Source: Flavobacterium restrictum (GTDB lineage Bacteria > Bacteroidota > Bacteroidia > Flavobacteriales > Flavobacteriaceae). From it: a stretch of DNA of 64,000 nt. This document shows positions 52,604-63,159 of this stretch, one piece after another (the stretch's first letter is position 1; each line of letters opens with the position of its first letter). The notes under the pieces are model-generated. The model saw nothing but the letters and a program-made list of their open reading frames with translations. It had not been told where the DNA came from and made no database searches. The position numbers and the translations under genes are program-made. Where the stretch lies: assembly GCF_007097245.1 (NCBI RefSeq), contig NZ_VJZT01000009.1, positions 85,410 through 149,409 on the forward strand, given 5' to 3'.

Positions 52604-52640
52604 AAAAAAGCGTCCTGAAATTTTTCACGACGCTTTTTGC
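52604..52640 (+). terminator. Terminator after the TPR gene
   Basis: AAAGCGTC and GACGCTTT pair around a 14-nt loop and are followed by T. Confidence 0.75.
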
Positions 52641-52754
52641 ATTAAAAAAAAGGACACAGTAGTTTTTGTAAAAACTCAAACCACTCTTTCAATTGTTTTA
52701 AACGTTCTGCTAAATGGAACTAAAAAAGCAGTAACTTGTACCTCCTAATTAGTA

Positions 52755-53228
52755 ATGCAAAGCAAGATGATTACACTTTTGATAAATGACAAAAAATACA
52801 AATTAGATATCGCACCAGAAATGCCTTTACTATGGGCAATTCGTGATGTTATTGGACTCACGGGAACTAAATTTGGTTGTGGTATTGGTGCCTGTGGCGC
52901 TTGTAAAGTATTAGTTAATGCTACAGCTACCTATTCGTGTCTAACTCCTGTTAAGGATGTCGTAGGCAAAAAAATCACAACGATTGAGGGAACAACCCCA
53001 AATTTACAATTACTTCAAGAAGCTTGGGCTGCTTTCAATGTTCCGCAATGTGGCTATTGCCAACCCGGTCAATTAATAACGGCTACTTCATTATTAAACA
53101 CCATCAATAACCCCAGCGATACAGATATTGACGAAGCCATGTCAGGTAATATTTGCCGTTGTGGTACGTACCAACGCATTAAATCAGCCATACAGCATAC
53201 TGTTGAACTAAAAAACCAAACCAAATAA
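52755..53228 (+). CDS. (2Fe-2S) subunit of a xanthine-oxidase-family molybdenum hydroxylase (IorA-like)
   Basis: 157 aa. The first cluster, plant-ferredoxin type, uses Cys42, Cys47, Cys50 and Cys62 (GCGIGACGACKVL). The second uses Cys99, Cys102, Cys134 and Cys136 (CGYCQPGQ and NICRCGTYQRI). It passes electrons from the molybdenum subunit encoded next, whose start overlaps its stop. A start four codons later at 52767 is also possible. There is no Tat signal, so it would travel with the large subunit. Confidence 0.93.
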   Translation: MQSKMITLLINDKKYKLDIAPEMPLLWAIRDVIGLTGTKFGCGIGACGACKVLVNATATYSCLTPVKDVVGKKITTIEGTTPNLQLLQEAWAAFNVPQCGYCQPGQLITATSLLNTINNPSDTDIDEAMSGNICRCGTYQRIKSAIQHTVELKNQTK

Positions 53229-55411
53229 TGAGCACTAATAACAACATTAGCCGAAGAAGTTTTGTAAAAAACATCAGTTTAGCTTCGGGTGGATTAATTT
53301 TAGCTTGCAATTATTCCTTGTTTTCGAATGAAATGAATACGACAAACGCTGTTGAATTCAATCCCAATTTGTTTGTGCAGTTAAATACGGATGGCAGTCT
53401 TATTTTAATCGCCTCCCGATCCGAAATGGGCAATGGCGTACGCACTTCGCTGACTTCGGTAATTGCTGACGAAATGGAAGCCGATTGGAATCAAGTCTCC
53501 GTTAAGCAAGCAGTAGGCGACGCCAAGTACGGTGATCAAAATACCGATGGTTCCCGTAGCATTCTTTATCTATATGAAACCATGCGTAAAATGGGTGCTA
53601 TGACCAAGGCAATGCTAATTACCGCTGCTGCAAAAACGTGGCAAGTTCCGGAATCCGAATGCCATGCCCAAAACCATTTTGTCATTCATACGGGCGGTAA
53701 AAAAATAGGATTTGGCGCATTAGCCGAAACCGCAAAAACACTCGAAATCCCTACAAATATTACCTATAAAAATCCAAAAGATTTCAAATACATTGGCAAA
53801 AGCTTGAAAAGTATTGATGTTGCAAATTATGCCAATGGTAGTGCCATTTTTGGAATAGACAAACGCCTTCCTAATATGAAGTTTGCCGCCATAGCCCGTT
53901 GTCCCGTAACTTTTGGAACCGTACAATCGTTTGATAAATCGGCTGCAATGAAAATCCGTGGTGTATTGGATGTCATTGAAATTCCTAGAATCGAGAAACC
54001 TTTTGGTCCCCTTGGTGGTATAGCTGTAATTGCGACTTCTACCTGGGCCGCTTTTGAAGGAAAAAAAGCGCTCGCTATAACTTGGAATTATGGTAAAAAT
54101 GAAACCTATGATTCCGAAGCTTATATGGTAGAAATAACTAAAAATGTGCATCAGCCAGCAAAAGTCGAAAAAGAGATTGGGAATGTAGACCAAGCTTTTG
54201 CATCGGCGAACAAAATCATAGAAAGTACATTTCAACTCCCTCATTTAGCCCACGCTCCCATGGAAGTACCTAATGCTGTGGCGTGGGTGCAAGGCGACAC
54301 CTGCCAAGTTTGGGCTCCCACACAAGATCCTCAAACTGCTCGCGAGGAAGTAACCGCCTATTTAGCAACCACCTCGGACAAAGTGACCTTAAATGTTACT
54401 TTTTTAGGTGGAGGTTTTGGTAGGAAATCAAAACCCGATTATATTGTAGAAGCAGTTATCCTTTCCAAAGCGATTCATGCACCTGTTCAAGTCGTTTGGA
54501 CTCGTGAAGACGACATCAAGCATGGCTATTATCACACGGTTAGTTCGCAATACATGAAAGCTTCGCTCGACAATCAAGGCAGGGTTACGGGTTGGTTGCA
54601 TCGCTTCGCACTTCCTTCCATCATGTCCACATTTACGCCCGGAATTGAGTTTGCGCAAAATTGGGAAATTGCAACAGCCTCGGATATTCCCTATGAAATC
54701 AAAAACTTAAAAGTCGAAGTAGGCCAAGCACCCGCTCATGTCAGGATTGGCTGGATGCGTTCCGTAATTAACATCCCACATGGTTTTGCAGTCAATGTTT
54801 TTGCCGATGAATTGGCTTTTGCAGCCAATAAAGATCCACTGGAATTCCGACTAGATTTAATTGGCTCTGACCGACTAGAAGACACCAAAGACCCTATAAA
54901 ATACGACACCAAACGACTCAAAAACGTTTTAAAACGTGCTGCAAAAAATGCCAATTGGCACCAACCATTGCCCAACGGTCACGCCTATGGCATTGCGGTA
55001 CAATACAGTTTTTATACCTATGTAGCCTCGGTGGTAGAGGTTTCTATGCTCAATGACAAAATCAAAGTACACAATATTTACACTGTAATTGACTGCGGCA
55101 CAGTCATTAACAGCGATACCGTAAAAGCACAGTTAGAGGGAGCAGCCATTTTTGGAATGTCATTGGCTTTTTATGGAAAAATCACCGCCAAAAACGGCAT
55201 TATAGAGCAAAACAGCTTTAGCGATTATCCATTAATTCGCATGAATGAGATCCCAAAAGTACATGTTGATATTGTAGAAAGCACCGAGAATCCTACCGGT
55301 GTAGGCGAACCTGGTGTTCCTGTTATCGCCCCAGCTATTGTCAACGCCATTTTTAAACTAACCGGCAAACGCTATTATAACTTGCCATTAAGCGATTATA
55401 ATTTGGTTTAA
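53228..55411 (+). CDS. Molybdopterin-binding subunit of a periplasmic aldehyde/isoquinoline-type oxidoreductase
   Basis: 727 aa. The Tat signal [20 protein letters not shown] at about 8-27 exports the folded enzyme and might also be lipidated. The molybdenum domain shows [54 protein letters not shown] and the C-terminal [20 protein letters not shown] with the catalytic glutamate of this family (GEPG). It hydroxylates aldehydes or N-heterocycles; the natural substrate cannot be read. XdhC and a MobA-like enzyme follow for cofactor maturation. No b-type or c-type cytochrome subunit is seen. Confidence 0.93.
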   Translation: MSTNNNISRRSFVKNISLASGGLILACNYSLFSNEMNTTNAVEFNPNLFVQLNTDGSLILIASRSEMGNGVRTSLTSVIADEMEADWNQVSVKQAVGDAKYGDQNTDGSRSILYLYETMRKMGAMTKAMLITAAAKTWQVPESECHAQNHFVIHTGGKKIGFGALAETAKTLEIPTNITYKNPKDFKYIGKSLKSIDVANYANGSAIFGIDKRLPNMKFAAIARCPVTFGTVQSFDKSAAMKIRGVLDVIEIPRIEKPFGPLGGIAVIATSTWAAFEGKKALAITWNYGKNETYDSEAYMVEITKNVHQPAKVEKEIGNVDQAFASANKIIESTFQLPHLAHAPMEVPNAVAWVQGDTCQVWAPTQDPQTAREEVTAYLATTSDKVTLNVTFLGGGFGRKSKPDYIVEAVILSKAIHAPVQVVWTREDDIKHGYYHTVSSQYMKASLDNQGRVTGWLHRFALPSIMSTFTPGIEFAQNWEIATASDIPYEIKNLKVEVGQAPAHVRIGWMRSVINIPHGFAVNVFADELAFAANKDPLEFRLDLIGSDRLEDTKDPIKYDTKRLKNVLKRAAKNANWHQPLPNGHAYGIAVQYSFYTYVASVVEVSMLNDKIKVHNIYTVIDCGTVINSDTVKAQLEGAAIFGMSLAFYGKITAKNGIIEQNSFSDYPLIRMNEIPKVHVDIVESTENPTGVGEPGVPVIAPAIVNAIFKLTGKRYYNLPLSDYNLV

Positions 55412-55628
55412 AAACGGTGTTTGCAAACCAAAAAAAGAACCTTTTGGACGTTCCCACAAAAAAAGCGAGCGGGCTATTCGTTACAAACGAAGTTCACTGA
55501 ACACCAATTAAAAAAATAATCACTAGAAGTAATCTTTTACTTGCAAAAAAAAAGGATTTTCACTACTATCCCTAACGCAAACTCGAAAACCACAACCTGA
55601 CTATTTTCTATAATCAACACCCGTTTAA

Positions 55629-56390
55629 ATGAACAATTGGATTGAATTATTACACCAATTTAAAACCGAAAATACACCAGTAGCACTCGTTACAGTGAGC
55701 CAAGTTTTAGGTTCAGCTCCTTGCAAAGTAGCCTCCCGAATGGTGGTGACCATACAAAAAGAACGTTTTGGAACCATTGGTGGTGGCAAGCTAGAATTCA
55801 AAGTAATTGCTGATGCACTTCAAGCGCTTCAGGACAATAAAATAAAACAAATCACCTACACACTTGGCCCTGAATTCGAGCAATGCTGCGGCGGAAAAGT
55901 AACCCTAATTATTGAACCCATGAATCAATCTCCTGAACTATACATTTTTGGAGCAGGGCACATCGGCGAGGCTTTGTGCAAAGTGCTTTTGGATACGCCT
56001 TTTCAAATAACACTTTTAGATACTAGACCCAACTGGCAAGAAACCCTCCTTTTAGACCCATCGATAACCTATCTCGCTAACGATTTTGATCAATACAAAC
56101 AGTTAATCCATTGGGGAACCAATTGCTACCTCCTAATTGTGACACACGATCACCAACTCGATTTTGAAATTACAGCATTGGCTTTGCACTCCCAAACCAA
56201 GTACATTGGACTTATTGGTAGCAAAACCAAAAAGAATAAATTCAATGCGATGTTGCTTCATGAGCTGGATTTCAAAGCTGGAATTTCGGCTGTTCATTGT
56301 CCCGTGGGTTTGGATTTAGGGGGTAATTCGCCAAAAGAAATTGCCATCAGTATCGCCGCAGAGTTGTTAAAGGTACATTATGAAAAATAA
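55629..56390 (+). CDS. XdhC-family molybdenum-cofactor maturation protein
   Basis: 253 aa. The XdhC/CoxI N-domain has VTVSQVLGSAPCKVASRMVV near 22-41, with the cysteine of the GSAPR/CxxG region, and GTIGGGKLEF near 48. The C-terminal Rossmann domain has LYIFGAGHIGEALCKVLLD near 102-120 and YIGLIGSKTKK near 190. It binds Moco, helps its sulfuration and inserts it in the hydroxylase. Its 3' end overlaps the MobA-like gene by 11 bp. The 217-bp gap before it holds only a degenerate trace of the dispersed element. Confidence 0.9.
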   Translation: MNNWIELLHQFKTENTPVALVTVSQVLGSAPCKVASRMVVTIQKERFGTIGGGKLEFKVIADALQALQDNKIKQITYTLGPEFEQCCGGKVTLIIEPMNQSPELYIFGAGHIGEALCKVLLDTPFQITLLDTRPNWQETLLLDPSITYLANDFDQYKQLIHWGTNCYLLIVTHDHQLDFEITALALHSQTKYIGLIGSKTKKNKFNAMLLHELDFKAGISAVHCPVGLDLGGNSPKEIAISIAAELLKVHYEK

Positions 56391-57009
56391 GGTGGTATTT
56401 GTATTGCTTGCGGGAGGAAAATCAGCGAGGATGGGCGTTGCCAAAGGATTATTGCCTTATAATAACTCGTTTTGGATTTTAGAACAAATAAACCGAATAG
56501 CAAAGTCAACACTTTCAGATGTGTATATTGGTTTGGGATTTCATCACGAACGCTATTTTGAAGCCATTCCGTGGTTGACTGCTGCTCAACATGATTTTGT
56601 GACTTATCGTGGGATTCGAGTTCGTGTTGTTTTGAATAAAAATCCAGAAACGGGTTCCTTTTCGACATGTCAAACGGTATTGAAGGAAATTCCATTACAG
56701 TCCACAATTCTCCTTAATCCTATCGATATTCCCATCCTTAATCCTGTTGATTTGCAACGCATCATCAATACCAAAAACGATATTGTTCAGCCTAATTTTG
56801 AGGGCAAAAACGGGCATCCCATCCAACTTTCTTCCTTTTTTTGGAACAATTTGGTTTTGCAAAATCCATTGAACACTCGATTGGATTTAGAAATAAAAAA
56901 ACTAGATCCTTCTCAAATAACGACAATTGCAGTAGCAGATTCTTTAATCACGCAAAACATAAATACTTCTGCGGATTGGATTTCTTTTTTAGCATTTGAT
57001 GAAAAGTAA
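56380..57009 (+). CDS. MobA-like NTP transferase (MocA family)
   Basis: 209 aa. The nucleotidyltransferase N-terminus is LLAGGKSARMGVAKGLLPY near 8-26, with LNPIDIPILNP near 107-117 as the metal-binding region and NGHPIQLS near 142. It adds CMP or GMP to molybdopterin. With XdhC-type hydroxylases the MocA-type CTP reaction is usual. It overlaps xdhC and completes the molybdenum operon. Confidence 0.88.
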   Translation: MKNKVVFVLLAGGKSARMGVAKGLLPYNNSFWILEQINRIAKSTLSDVYIGLGFHHERYFEAIPWLTAAQHDFVTYRGIRVRVVLNKNPETGSFSTCQTVLKEIPLQSTILLNPIDIPILNPVDLQRIINTKNDIVQPNFEGKNGHPIQLSSFFWNNLVLQNPLNTRLDLEIKKLDPSQITTIAVADSLITQNINTSADWISFLAFDEK

Positions 57010-57075
57010 AAAACATTCTTTTTACGAATTCCTGATAGGTAACCACTATCTTTGTTTGCTTTTTTAAATCAAAAT

Positions 57076-57972
57076 ATGACACAAAATAAGGTACTAAAAG
57101 GAGTGTTGCTAGTGGGAATTGGCGCTGCCAGTTACGGTATGCTAGCTACGGTTGTAAAAATGGCATATGCTGACGGCTATACCACTTCGGAAGTTACGAT
57201 TTCTCAATTTGTTCTAGGAATTCTTGGCGTGCTAATTATTAATGCCTTTCAAAAAGCAAAAAATGGTTCTGAAGTTGTAAAGGCTTCTCTAAACCAAATA
57301 CTACAACTGGGTCTTTCTGGAACGGCACTGGGCTTAACGAGTGTTTTTTATTATTTGGCTCTAAAATACATCTCGGTTTCTATTGCTGTAGTGTTATTAA
57401 TGCAAACCGTTTGGATGAGTGTATTACTCGAAGCGATGCTAGAAAAGAAGATTCCCTCGAAACGAAAAATCATTTCGGTTGTCCTTGTCTTGATAGGCAC
57501 ACTGTTGGCTACAAATGTTTTACAATCAGAAACGCAACTCGATTGGCGTGGACTCGTTTTAGGACTACTGACAGCGGCTTCATTTTCGGTCACTATGTTT
57601 ACTGCGAATCGCGTCGCTACTACTATTTCTTCGGCGCAAAGGAGTTTGTACATGCTTATGGGAGGTACTTGTATTGCATTTGCTTTTGCAGCTGCGACTC
57701 AAAATACGCCTTTTCACTTTGAAATTTTTATCAAGTGGGGGATTTTCTTATCGCTTTTTGGAACAATTATTCCGCCTATCCTTATGAATGCAGGTTTTCC
57801 GTTTACTGGAATTGGTTTAGGAAGCATCGTGGCGGCGTTGGAACTTCCTGTTTCGGTAGTAATGGCGTATTTTATATTAGACGAGAAAGTACTTTTGATA
57901 CAATGGATCGGAATTGGGCTGATTCTTTTTGCGGTTTTTATTATGAATAGCAACTTTAATAAAAACAAATAA
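57076..57972 (+). CDS. EamA/DMT-family transporter
   Basis: 298 aa from ATG 57076. The TTG upstream belongs to the promoter element TATCTTTG at 57048-57055. Ten transmembrane helices in two EamA repeats are visible, for example GVLLVGIGAASYGMLATVVKMAY, SGTALGLTSVFYYLALKYISVSIAVVLLM (span), and GIGLGSIVAALELPVSVVMAYFILDE near the end. It exports or imports a small metabolite; the substrate is unknown. Confidence 0.88.
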   Translation: MTQNKVLKGVLLVGIGAASYGMLATVVKMAYADGYTTSEVTISQFVLGILGVLIINAFQKAKNGSEVVKASLNQILQLGLSGTALGLTSVFYYLALKYISVSIAVVLLMQTVWMSVLLEAMLEKKIPSKRKIISVVLVLIGTLLATNVLQSETQLDWRGLVLGLLTAASFSVTMFTANRVATTISSAQRSLYMLMGGTCIAFAFAAATQNTPFHFEIFIKWGIFLSLFGTIIPPILMNAGFPFTGIGLGSIVAALELPVSVVMAYFILDEKVLLIQWIGIGLILFAVFIMNSNFNKNK

Positions 57973-58051
57973 TCAATATTTCGTTAAAATAATTAAACAA
58001 TACTTTTTATTTTGTTAATTTTTATTTATATTCGTAATAAAATAACGTATT

Positions 58052-58417
58052 ATGAATTTACCTTGGCATCTTTATATAATGGCTTTTGTGTATTTTACTG
58101 CAGGAGTCAATCATTTTAGAGCTCCAAAAGTATATTTAAAAATCATTCCAAGTTATTTCCCAAATCCTAAATTCATCAATTCCGCAAGTGGTTTTGTTGA
58201 AATAATTTTAAGCCTTTTACTCCTTTATCCACAAGTTACAAATCGAGCTGCTTGGGGAATTATTGCCCTACTAATTGCTGTATTTCCGGTTCATTTGAAT
58301 ATGCTATTTCATTCAAAAGCAAGTTTAAACTTGCCGATATGGATTTTAATAGCACGCGTGCCGTTGCAATTGATTTTGATTTTTTGGGCGTACCAATATA
58401 CTTTTTCAAATTATTAA
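58052..58417 (+). CDS. DoxX-like small membrane protein
   Basis: 121 aa with four transmembrane helices. FVYFTAGVNHFRAPKVYLKIIPSYFP (span 12-37) is the motif of the DoxX/MauE-like family, followed by GFVEIILSLLLLYP and AAWGIIALLIAVFPVHLNML. Function unknown; relatives handle thiol or sulfur stress. It lies 35 bp upstream of aqpZ. Confidence 0.82.
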   Translation: MNLPWHLYIMAFVYFTAGVNHFRAPKVYLKIIPSYFPNPKFINSASGFVEIILSLLLLYPQVTNRAAWGIIALLIAVFPVHLNMLFHSKASLNLPIWILIARVPLQLILIFWAYQYTFSNY

Positions 58418-58452
58418 CTTTTGTCCTTAACCTTTAATTTAAAATTTTTATT

Positions 58453-59160
58453 ATGAAAAAACTATTTGCAGAATTTTTTGGAACCTATTGGCTTGTTTTT
58501 GGTGGTTGTGGTAGTGCGCTTTTTGCGGCTGGAATTCCTAATTTAGGAATTGGATTTGCGGGAGTTTCTCTTGCTTTTGGGTTAACTGTTTTAACAATGG
58601 CGTATGCTGTAGGGCATATTTCTGGAGGACATTTTAATCCTGCGGTTTCATTTGGACTTTGGGCAGGAGGACGATTTTCTGGCAAAGAACTTCTTCCTTA
58701 CATTCTTGCGCAATGCGTTGGTGCAATTGCTGCCGCGGGGACTTTATTTACAATTGCTTCCGGAAAAGCTGGATTTGTGATCGATAATACCAAAGCAGGA
58801 GCTTTTGCATCCAATGGTTTTGGGGCTTTTTCGCCTGATGGATATTCTATGCAAGCCGCTTTTATTGCCGAATTTGTTTTGACTTTATTCTTTTTGTTAG
58901 TCATTCTTGGCGCTACCGATAAATTTGCCAATGGTAAATTTGCAGGCGTAGCCATTGGTTTGGCTTTAACACTCATACATTTAATCAGCATACCCATTAC
59001 CAATACTTCTGTAAATCCTGCTCGCTCTTTGTCGCAAGCATTATTTGTTGGTGGAGAGCCTTTGTCACAAGTTTGGTTGTTTTGGGCAGCACCCATATTA
59101 GGAGCAATAGCCGCTGGGTTTATTTATAAAAATTTATTGCAAAATCACTCCGTAGCTTAA
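58453..59160 (+). CDS. aqpZ: Aquaporin Z
   Basis: 235 aa with six transmembrane helices and two half-helices. Both NPA boxes are present, in [19 protein letters not shown] near 55-73 and [15 protein letters not shown] near 182-196. Arg after the second NPA and His in the fifth helix ([10 protein letters not shown]) give the narrow water-selective filter of AqpZ. It moves water across the inner membrane. Confidence 0.95.
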   Translation: MKKLFAEFFGTYWLVFGGCGSALFAAGIPNLGIGFAGVSLAFGLTVLTMAYAVGHISGGHFNPAVSFGLWAGGRFSGKELLPYILAQCVGAIAAAGTLFTIASGKAGFVIDNTKAGAFASNGFGAFSPDGYSMQAAFIAEFVLTLFFLLVILGATDKFANGKFAGVAIGLALTLIHLISIPITNTSVNPARSLSQALFVGGEPLSQVWLFWAAPILGAIAAGFIYKNLLQNHSVA

Positions 59161-59258
59161 CACTATTTTAAATTAGAAACGACTTACACTTTATTTATAT
59201 TAATTTTAAAGAGAAAAATGAATGCGAATTAGTTCCTTTTTCTCTTTATTTTTACAAT

Positions 59259-59861
59259 ATGATGACACTATTCCAATCCGAACCTGTATTGCTTGACGCC
59301 AAAGAAGCAACGATTCTCTATTACCCACATTTTTTTGATGCTCTCGAAGCGGATGAAATAATGGTTAATTTGCAAAAAGATATTCCTTGGCAACAAGACG
59401 AAATTACGGTTTATGGAAAGAAGCACGCGCAACCGCGATTGACTGCTTTGTATGGAAATGAAGGGAAAACGTATTCGTATTCCAATATCAAAATGCAGCC
59501 TCATCCTTGGTCTTCGCTTTTGCAAAAAATAAAATTACGTGTTGAAGCTGCTGCTCAAACTAATTTCACTACCGTTTTACTCAATTATTACAGGGATGGC
59601 AAAGACAGTAATGGCTGGCATGCTGATAACGAAAAGGAATTAGGAGTTAATCCTGTTATTGCCTCATTGAGTTTTGGAGCCGCACGAACGTTTCAATTAA
59701 AACACAACACCGAATTGGGTTTAAAAAAAAGTCTCGTACTGGAACACGGGAGTTTGTTAATTATGAAAGGGACTACACAGCATTTTTGGAAACATCAAAT
59801 CCCAAAAACAGCAAAACCTATTGAACCACGAATAAATTTAACTTTTAGAGTAATCAAATAA
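59259..59861 (+). CDS. alkB: AlkB-like 2-oxoglutarate-dependent dioxygenase
   Basis: 200 aa. The iron ligands are visible: GWHADNEKELG (HxD) near 119-129 and the distal His in GTTQHFWKHQIPK near 170-182. RINLTFR at the C-terminus is the 2-oxoglutarate-binding RxxxxxR. NYYRDGKDSNGWHADNE is typical of the ALKBH2/3-like type. It repairs alkylated bases in DNA or RNA. The start could be the second Met. Confidence 0.93.
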   Translation: MMTLFQSEPVLLDAKEATILYYPHFFDALEADEIMVNLQKDIPWQQDEITVYGKKHAQPRLTALYGNEGKTYSYSNIKMQPHPWSSLLQKIKLRVEAAAQTNFTTVLLNYYRDGKDSNGWHADNEKELGVNPVIASLSFGAARTFQLKHNTELGLKKSLVLEHGSLLIMKGTTQHFWKHQIPKTAKPIEPRINLTFRVIK

Positions 59862-59869
59862 AAAACAAT

Positions 59870-60706
59870 ATGAATACCATTATAGCTTATTTTTCTACCA
59901 TACCCTCGGCACATCGAAGTTTGATTTTGATGGGAGGCATTACCCTATTTTGGCTAATCGAAAATACTTTTCCGCTTTTTAAATTTCAATATAAAAAATG
60001 GCATCATGCCGGAATCAATTTATTTCTTACCCTAACTACTATTGTGATCAATTTTTTATTAGCTTTTATTTTGATACAAACTGCCAATTGGACCACCCGA
60101 ACACATTTTGGGATTTTACCTCTTTTGCCAGCACTTCCAGTTTGGCTTTATACACTCATCGGGCTGCTGTTGTTGGATTTAATTGGTGCGTATTTGGTGC
60201 ATTTAATAGAACACAAAACTAAATTTTTATGGCGATTCCATCTCATACACCACACCGATACTTGGATTGATACCACCTCCGCCAATAGGCATCATCCGGG
60301 TGAAAGCATCATCCGATTTGTATTTACAACTCTTGGCGTTTTACTAGTAGGAAGCCCCATGTGGATGGTTTTTTTGTACCAAACGCTTTCTATAATAGCG
60401 ACACAATTTAACCATGCTAATATTGCTTTGCCAAAAAAAATAGACACTTTTTTGAGCTATTTTATCGTTTCGCCTGACATGCATAAAGTTCACCACCATT
60501 ATGTATTGCCTTATACCGATAGTAATTATGGTAACATTTTCTCGATTTGGGACAGGCTTTTTGGTACATTTAAAACGCTTCCTAAACAAGAAATTATCTA
60601 CGGTGTTGACACGCATTTAGATCCCAAAGAAAATAACCAACTCAAAAAATTATTACAAATACCGTTTCAAAAAAAGCTTTCATTAGAAAAAAATGAAAAG
60701 CTTTAA
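59870..60706 (+). CDS. Sterol desaturase/fatty acid hydroxylase-family membrane protein
   Basis: 278 aa. Four transmembrane helices precede the histidine clusters HLIEH near 107, HLIHHTD near 120, NRHHPGE near 136-142 and HKVHHHY near 205-211, which hold a di-iron centre. KFQYKKWHHAGINLFLT near 35-51 is a conserved N-terminal family feature. The lipid substrate is unknown. It follows alkB by 8 bp. Confidence 0.9.
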   Translation: MNTIIAYFSTIPSAHRSLILMGGITLFWLIENTFPLFKFQYKKWHHAGINLFLTLTTIVINFLLAFILIQTANWTTRTHFGILPLLPALPVWLYTLIGLLLLDLIGAYLVHLIEHKTKFLWRFHLIHHTDTWIDTTSANRHHPGESIIRFVFTTLGVLLVGSPMWMVFLYQTLSIIATQFNHANIALPKKIDTFLSYFIVSPDMHKVHHHYVLPYTDSNYGNIFSIWDRLFGTFKTLPKQEIIYGVDTHLDPKENNQLKKLLQIPFQKKLSLEKNEKL

Positions 60707-60813
60707 AAAAAAATACTTTTTCCTACCAAAGTAATTCTTTTTTTTATTAATATTGGTATCAGATTTTAAATCCTATTTAATACTAATTAAAACCTTTTTG
60801 AATTAATTTTCAC

Positions 60814-61095
60814 GTGATGAAAAAGAGTAACCGCAAAGAATTGAACTGGGAACAAACAGAAAAACTTGTTACGTTGGCATTAGAAGAGAGAAATCCTTTT
60901 GAAATCATAAAAAAAGAATACGGACTTGCCGAAAAAGAAGTCCTCGAAATTATGAAAAAGAAAATGCCAGCCGAAAAATTCGAAATGTGGAAAAAGAAAG
61001 CAATCGCAAGTAAACCAAAACCCAAACCCGTCAAAATAGATGATTTTGACGAAGATTTAGATGGTAAATATTATATAAAAAACAAATTAGATTAG
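60814..61095 (+). CDS. TIGR03643/DUF2805 family protein, second copy
   Basis: 93 aa. NWEQTEKLVTLALEERNPFEIIKKEYGLAEKEVLEIMKKKM (span 11-51) and KFEMWKKKAIASK align with the first copy at 33695-33979, but the C-terminus differs (KPKPKPVKIDDFDEDLDGKYY, acidic). It likely has the same helix-turn-helix fold. A terminator follows. Confidence 0.85.
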   Translation: MMKKSNRKELNWEQTEKLVTLALEERNPFEIIKKEYGLAEKEVLEIMKKKMPAEKFEMWKKKAIASKPKPKPVKIDDFDEDLDGKYYIKNKLD

Positions 61096-61100
61096 CATGC

Positions 61101-61129
61101 AAAACCCTCCTAATTAGAGGGTTTTTTTA
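61101..61129 (+). terminator. Terminator after the second TIGR03643 gene
   Basis: AAAACCCTC and GAGGGTTTT pair around a 7-nt loop and run into T. Confidence 0.85.
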
Positions 61130-61177
61130 TGTAACAAATACAAATAAAACAGACTAACAAAAGAAACAGTAAAACGA

Positions 61178-63037
61178 ATGAAAAAAATAGTTATCACATT
61201 AGCATTGACCACACTTTTATGGAGTTGTAAAACAGGAAGTTCCATCGCCAGCACTTCAAAACAAGAGGTAAAAGTGGCTATAAATCTTATCGACGTTAAA
61301 GAAGACCGTGTTTTGGTCACCGTAAAAGCCCCAAAAATAACCACCGATGAAGTAACTTACAATATCCCAAAAACAGTTCCAGGAACCTACTCGGAAGACA
61401 ATTACGGCAAATACATCACTGGTTTAAAAGCCTTTGACAGCAAAGGAAATGTATTGTTGGTTACCAAGAAGAACGACAATACTTGGACTATCGCTAACGC
61501 CAAAAAAGTGGCGACAATTACCTATTATGTAAATGACACTTTCGACACCGAAAAAGGAAGAGGTTTTGGTCAAGATGATGTCTTTTCGCCAGCGGGAACA
61601 AACATAAATGCAGGCAAAAATTTCCTCATCAATACCCATAGTTTTATAGGATATTTTCAAGATTTAAAAGACATTCCCTATCAAGTTAGCATTGCGCACC
61701 CGAGCACATTGTGGGGAGCAACTTCAATGACAGATCTGGATGTTGCCACAACAAATGATATTTTTGAAACTCCACGTTATGCGGAATTAGTAGAAAATCC
61801 CATTATGTATGCAAAACCAGATTACACCTCGTTTACCGTAAACGGAATGGAAATTCAAATTGCAGTTTACTCGCCTACTGGAAAATTTACTGCCCAAAGC
61901 ATTACCCCTGAAATGAAAACGATGATGACTGCCCAAAAGAATTTTTTAGGCAACATCAATTCGACCCAAAAATATAGTGTTTTAGTATACCTTTCGAGCA
62001 TGGCAGAGGATGATGCCAAAGGATTTGGAGCATTAGAACACCCAACGGCAACAACTGTGGTTTTGCCAGAAATGATGTCCAAAGAGGCACTTATAAAAAC
62101 AATGAAAGATGTCGTTTCACATGAATTTTTTCACATTGTAACCCCGTTGACCATTCATTCGAAAGAAATCCAGTATTTTGATTACATCAACCCACAAATG
62201 TCTCAACATTTATGGATGTACGAAGGAGTTACGGAATATTTTGCCAATTTATTTCAAATCAACCAAGGTTTGATTAACGAAGAAGAATTCTTTAGCCGAA
62301 TTTCTGATAAAATCAATCATGCCAATAGCATGAATGACACGATGCCATTTACTCTAATGAGTGCCAATGTATTAAAAACACCATACAAAGAGCAATATCT
62401 AAATGTGTATGAAAAAGGTGCCTTAATAGGAATGTGTATGGATATTATAATTCGTGAAAAAAGTAATGGCGAAAGAGGAATTCTGGATTTGATGCAAAAA
62501 TTATCGAAAGAATATGGAGTGACAAAACCATTTAATGATGCCGATTTGTTTGCCAAAATCACTGAACTGACCTATCCAGAAGTAGGAACTTTTTTGTCTA
62601 CTTACGTTTCTGGGACAACCCCAATTCCTTACGATTTCTATTTGGCTAAAGTTGGTTTAACTAAAATTTCAGAGAAAGCACCATTGAATGTTTTCTTAAA
62701 AGGCCAAGTGCCCTACATTGCTGTAAATCATGAAAACAAAGAAATTTATGTAACTCCAAATGTAGAGTTAAATGATTTTTTTACAACTTTAAATATTGTT
62801 GGAGGAGACGTTATTTTGGCTATAAATGACAAAGCATACTCCCTAGATACGATTTACGATCTAATTAGTATGAGTGAAAAATGGAAGGAAAATGATCCAA
62901 TTACTGTGAAAATTAAAAGAGATGGTAAAGAACAAATTATTAAAGGAAAAGTAACATTTTCATACGAAGAAAAGGACGGCTTGAAGATTAGCGATCCTTC
63001 AAAATCTGTATTGAAAGATGCATGGTTAAAAAAATAA
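61178..63037 (+). CDS. M61 family metallopeptidase, lipoprotein
   Basis: 619 aa. The lipobox is LLWSC (Cys17). An N-terminal beta domain (to about 240) leads to the gluzincin core with HEFFH (His315, Glu316, His319) and the third zinc ligand in YEGVTEYFANL near 344-354. A C-terminal PDZ domain is at about 520-600 (NIVGGDVILAINDKAY, SEKWKENDPITVKIKRDGKE). It is a glycyl-aminopeptidase-like enzyme held at the cell envelope on the periplasmic side. Terminators on both sides make it a single-gene unit. Confidence 0.93.
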   Translation: MKKIVITLALTTLLWSCKTGSSIASTSKQEVKVAINLIDVKEDRVLVTVKAPKITTDEVTYNIPKTVPGTYSEDNYGKYITGLKAFDSKGNVLLVTKKNDNTWTIANAKKVATITYYVNDTFDTEKGRGFGQDDVFSPAGTNINAGKNFLINTHSFIGYFQDLKDIPYQVSIAHPSTLWGATSMTDLDVATTNDIFETPRYAELVENPIMYAKPDYTSFTVNGMEIQIAVYSPTGKFTAQSITPEMKTMMTAQKNFLGNINSTQKYSVLVYLSSMAEDDAKGFGALEHPTATTVVLPEMMSKEALIKTMKDVVSHEFFHIVTPLTIHSKEIQYFDYINPQMSQHLWMYEGVTEYFANLFQINQGLINEEEFFSRISDKINHANSMNDTMPFTLMSANVLKTPYKEQYLNVYEKGALIGMCMDIIIREKSNGERGILDLMQKLSKEYGVTKPFNDADLFAKITELTYPEVGTFLSTYVSGTTPIPYDFYLAKVGLTKISEKAPLNVFLKGQVPYIAVNHENKEIYVTPNVELNDFFTTLNIVGGDVILAINDKAYSLDTIYDLISMSEKWKENDPITVKIKRDGKEQIIKGKVTFSYEEKDGLKISDPSKSVLKDAWLKK

Positions 63038-63056
63038 TTTAACTTATAAAATTTAG

Positions 63057-63090
63057 AATCCCGATTTAGAAATAAATTGGGATTTTTTTT
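63057..63090 (+). terminator. Terminator after the M61 peptidase gene
   Basis: AATCCC and GGGATT pair around a 16-nt loop and are followed by eight T. Confidence 0.75.
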
Positions 63091-63159
63091 ATAAAATAAA
63101 AACGAACAACGATTAGTTTCCAACAATTTTCTTTATTTTGCGACAAAATTAAAACAACA

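Noticed and set aside
53720..54244. 174-aa minus-strand frame inside the molybdenum hydroxylase gene
   Set aside because: Antisense shadow of a clearly real gene.
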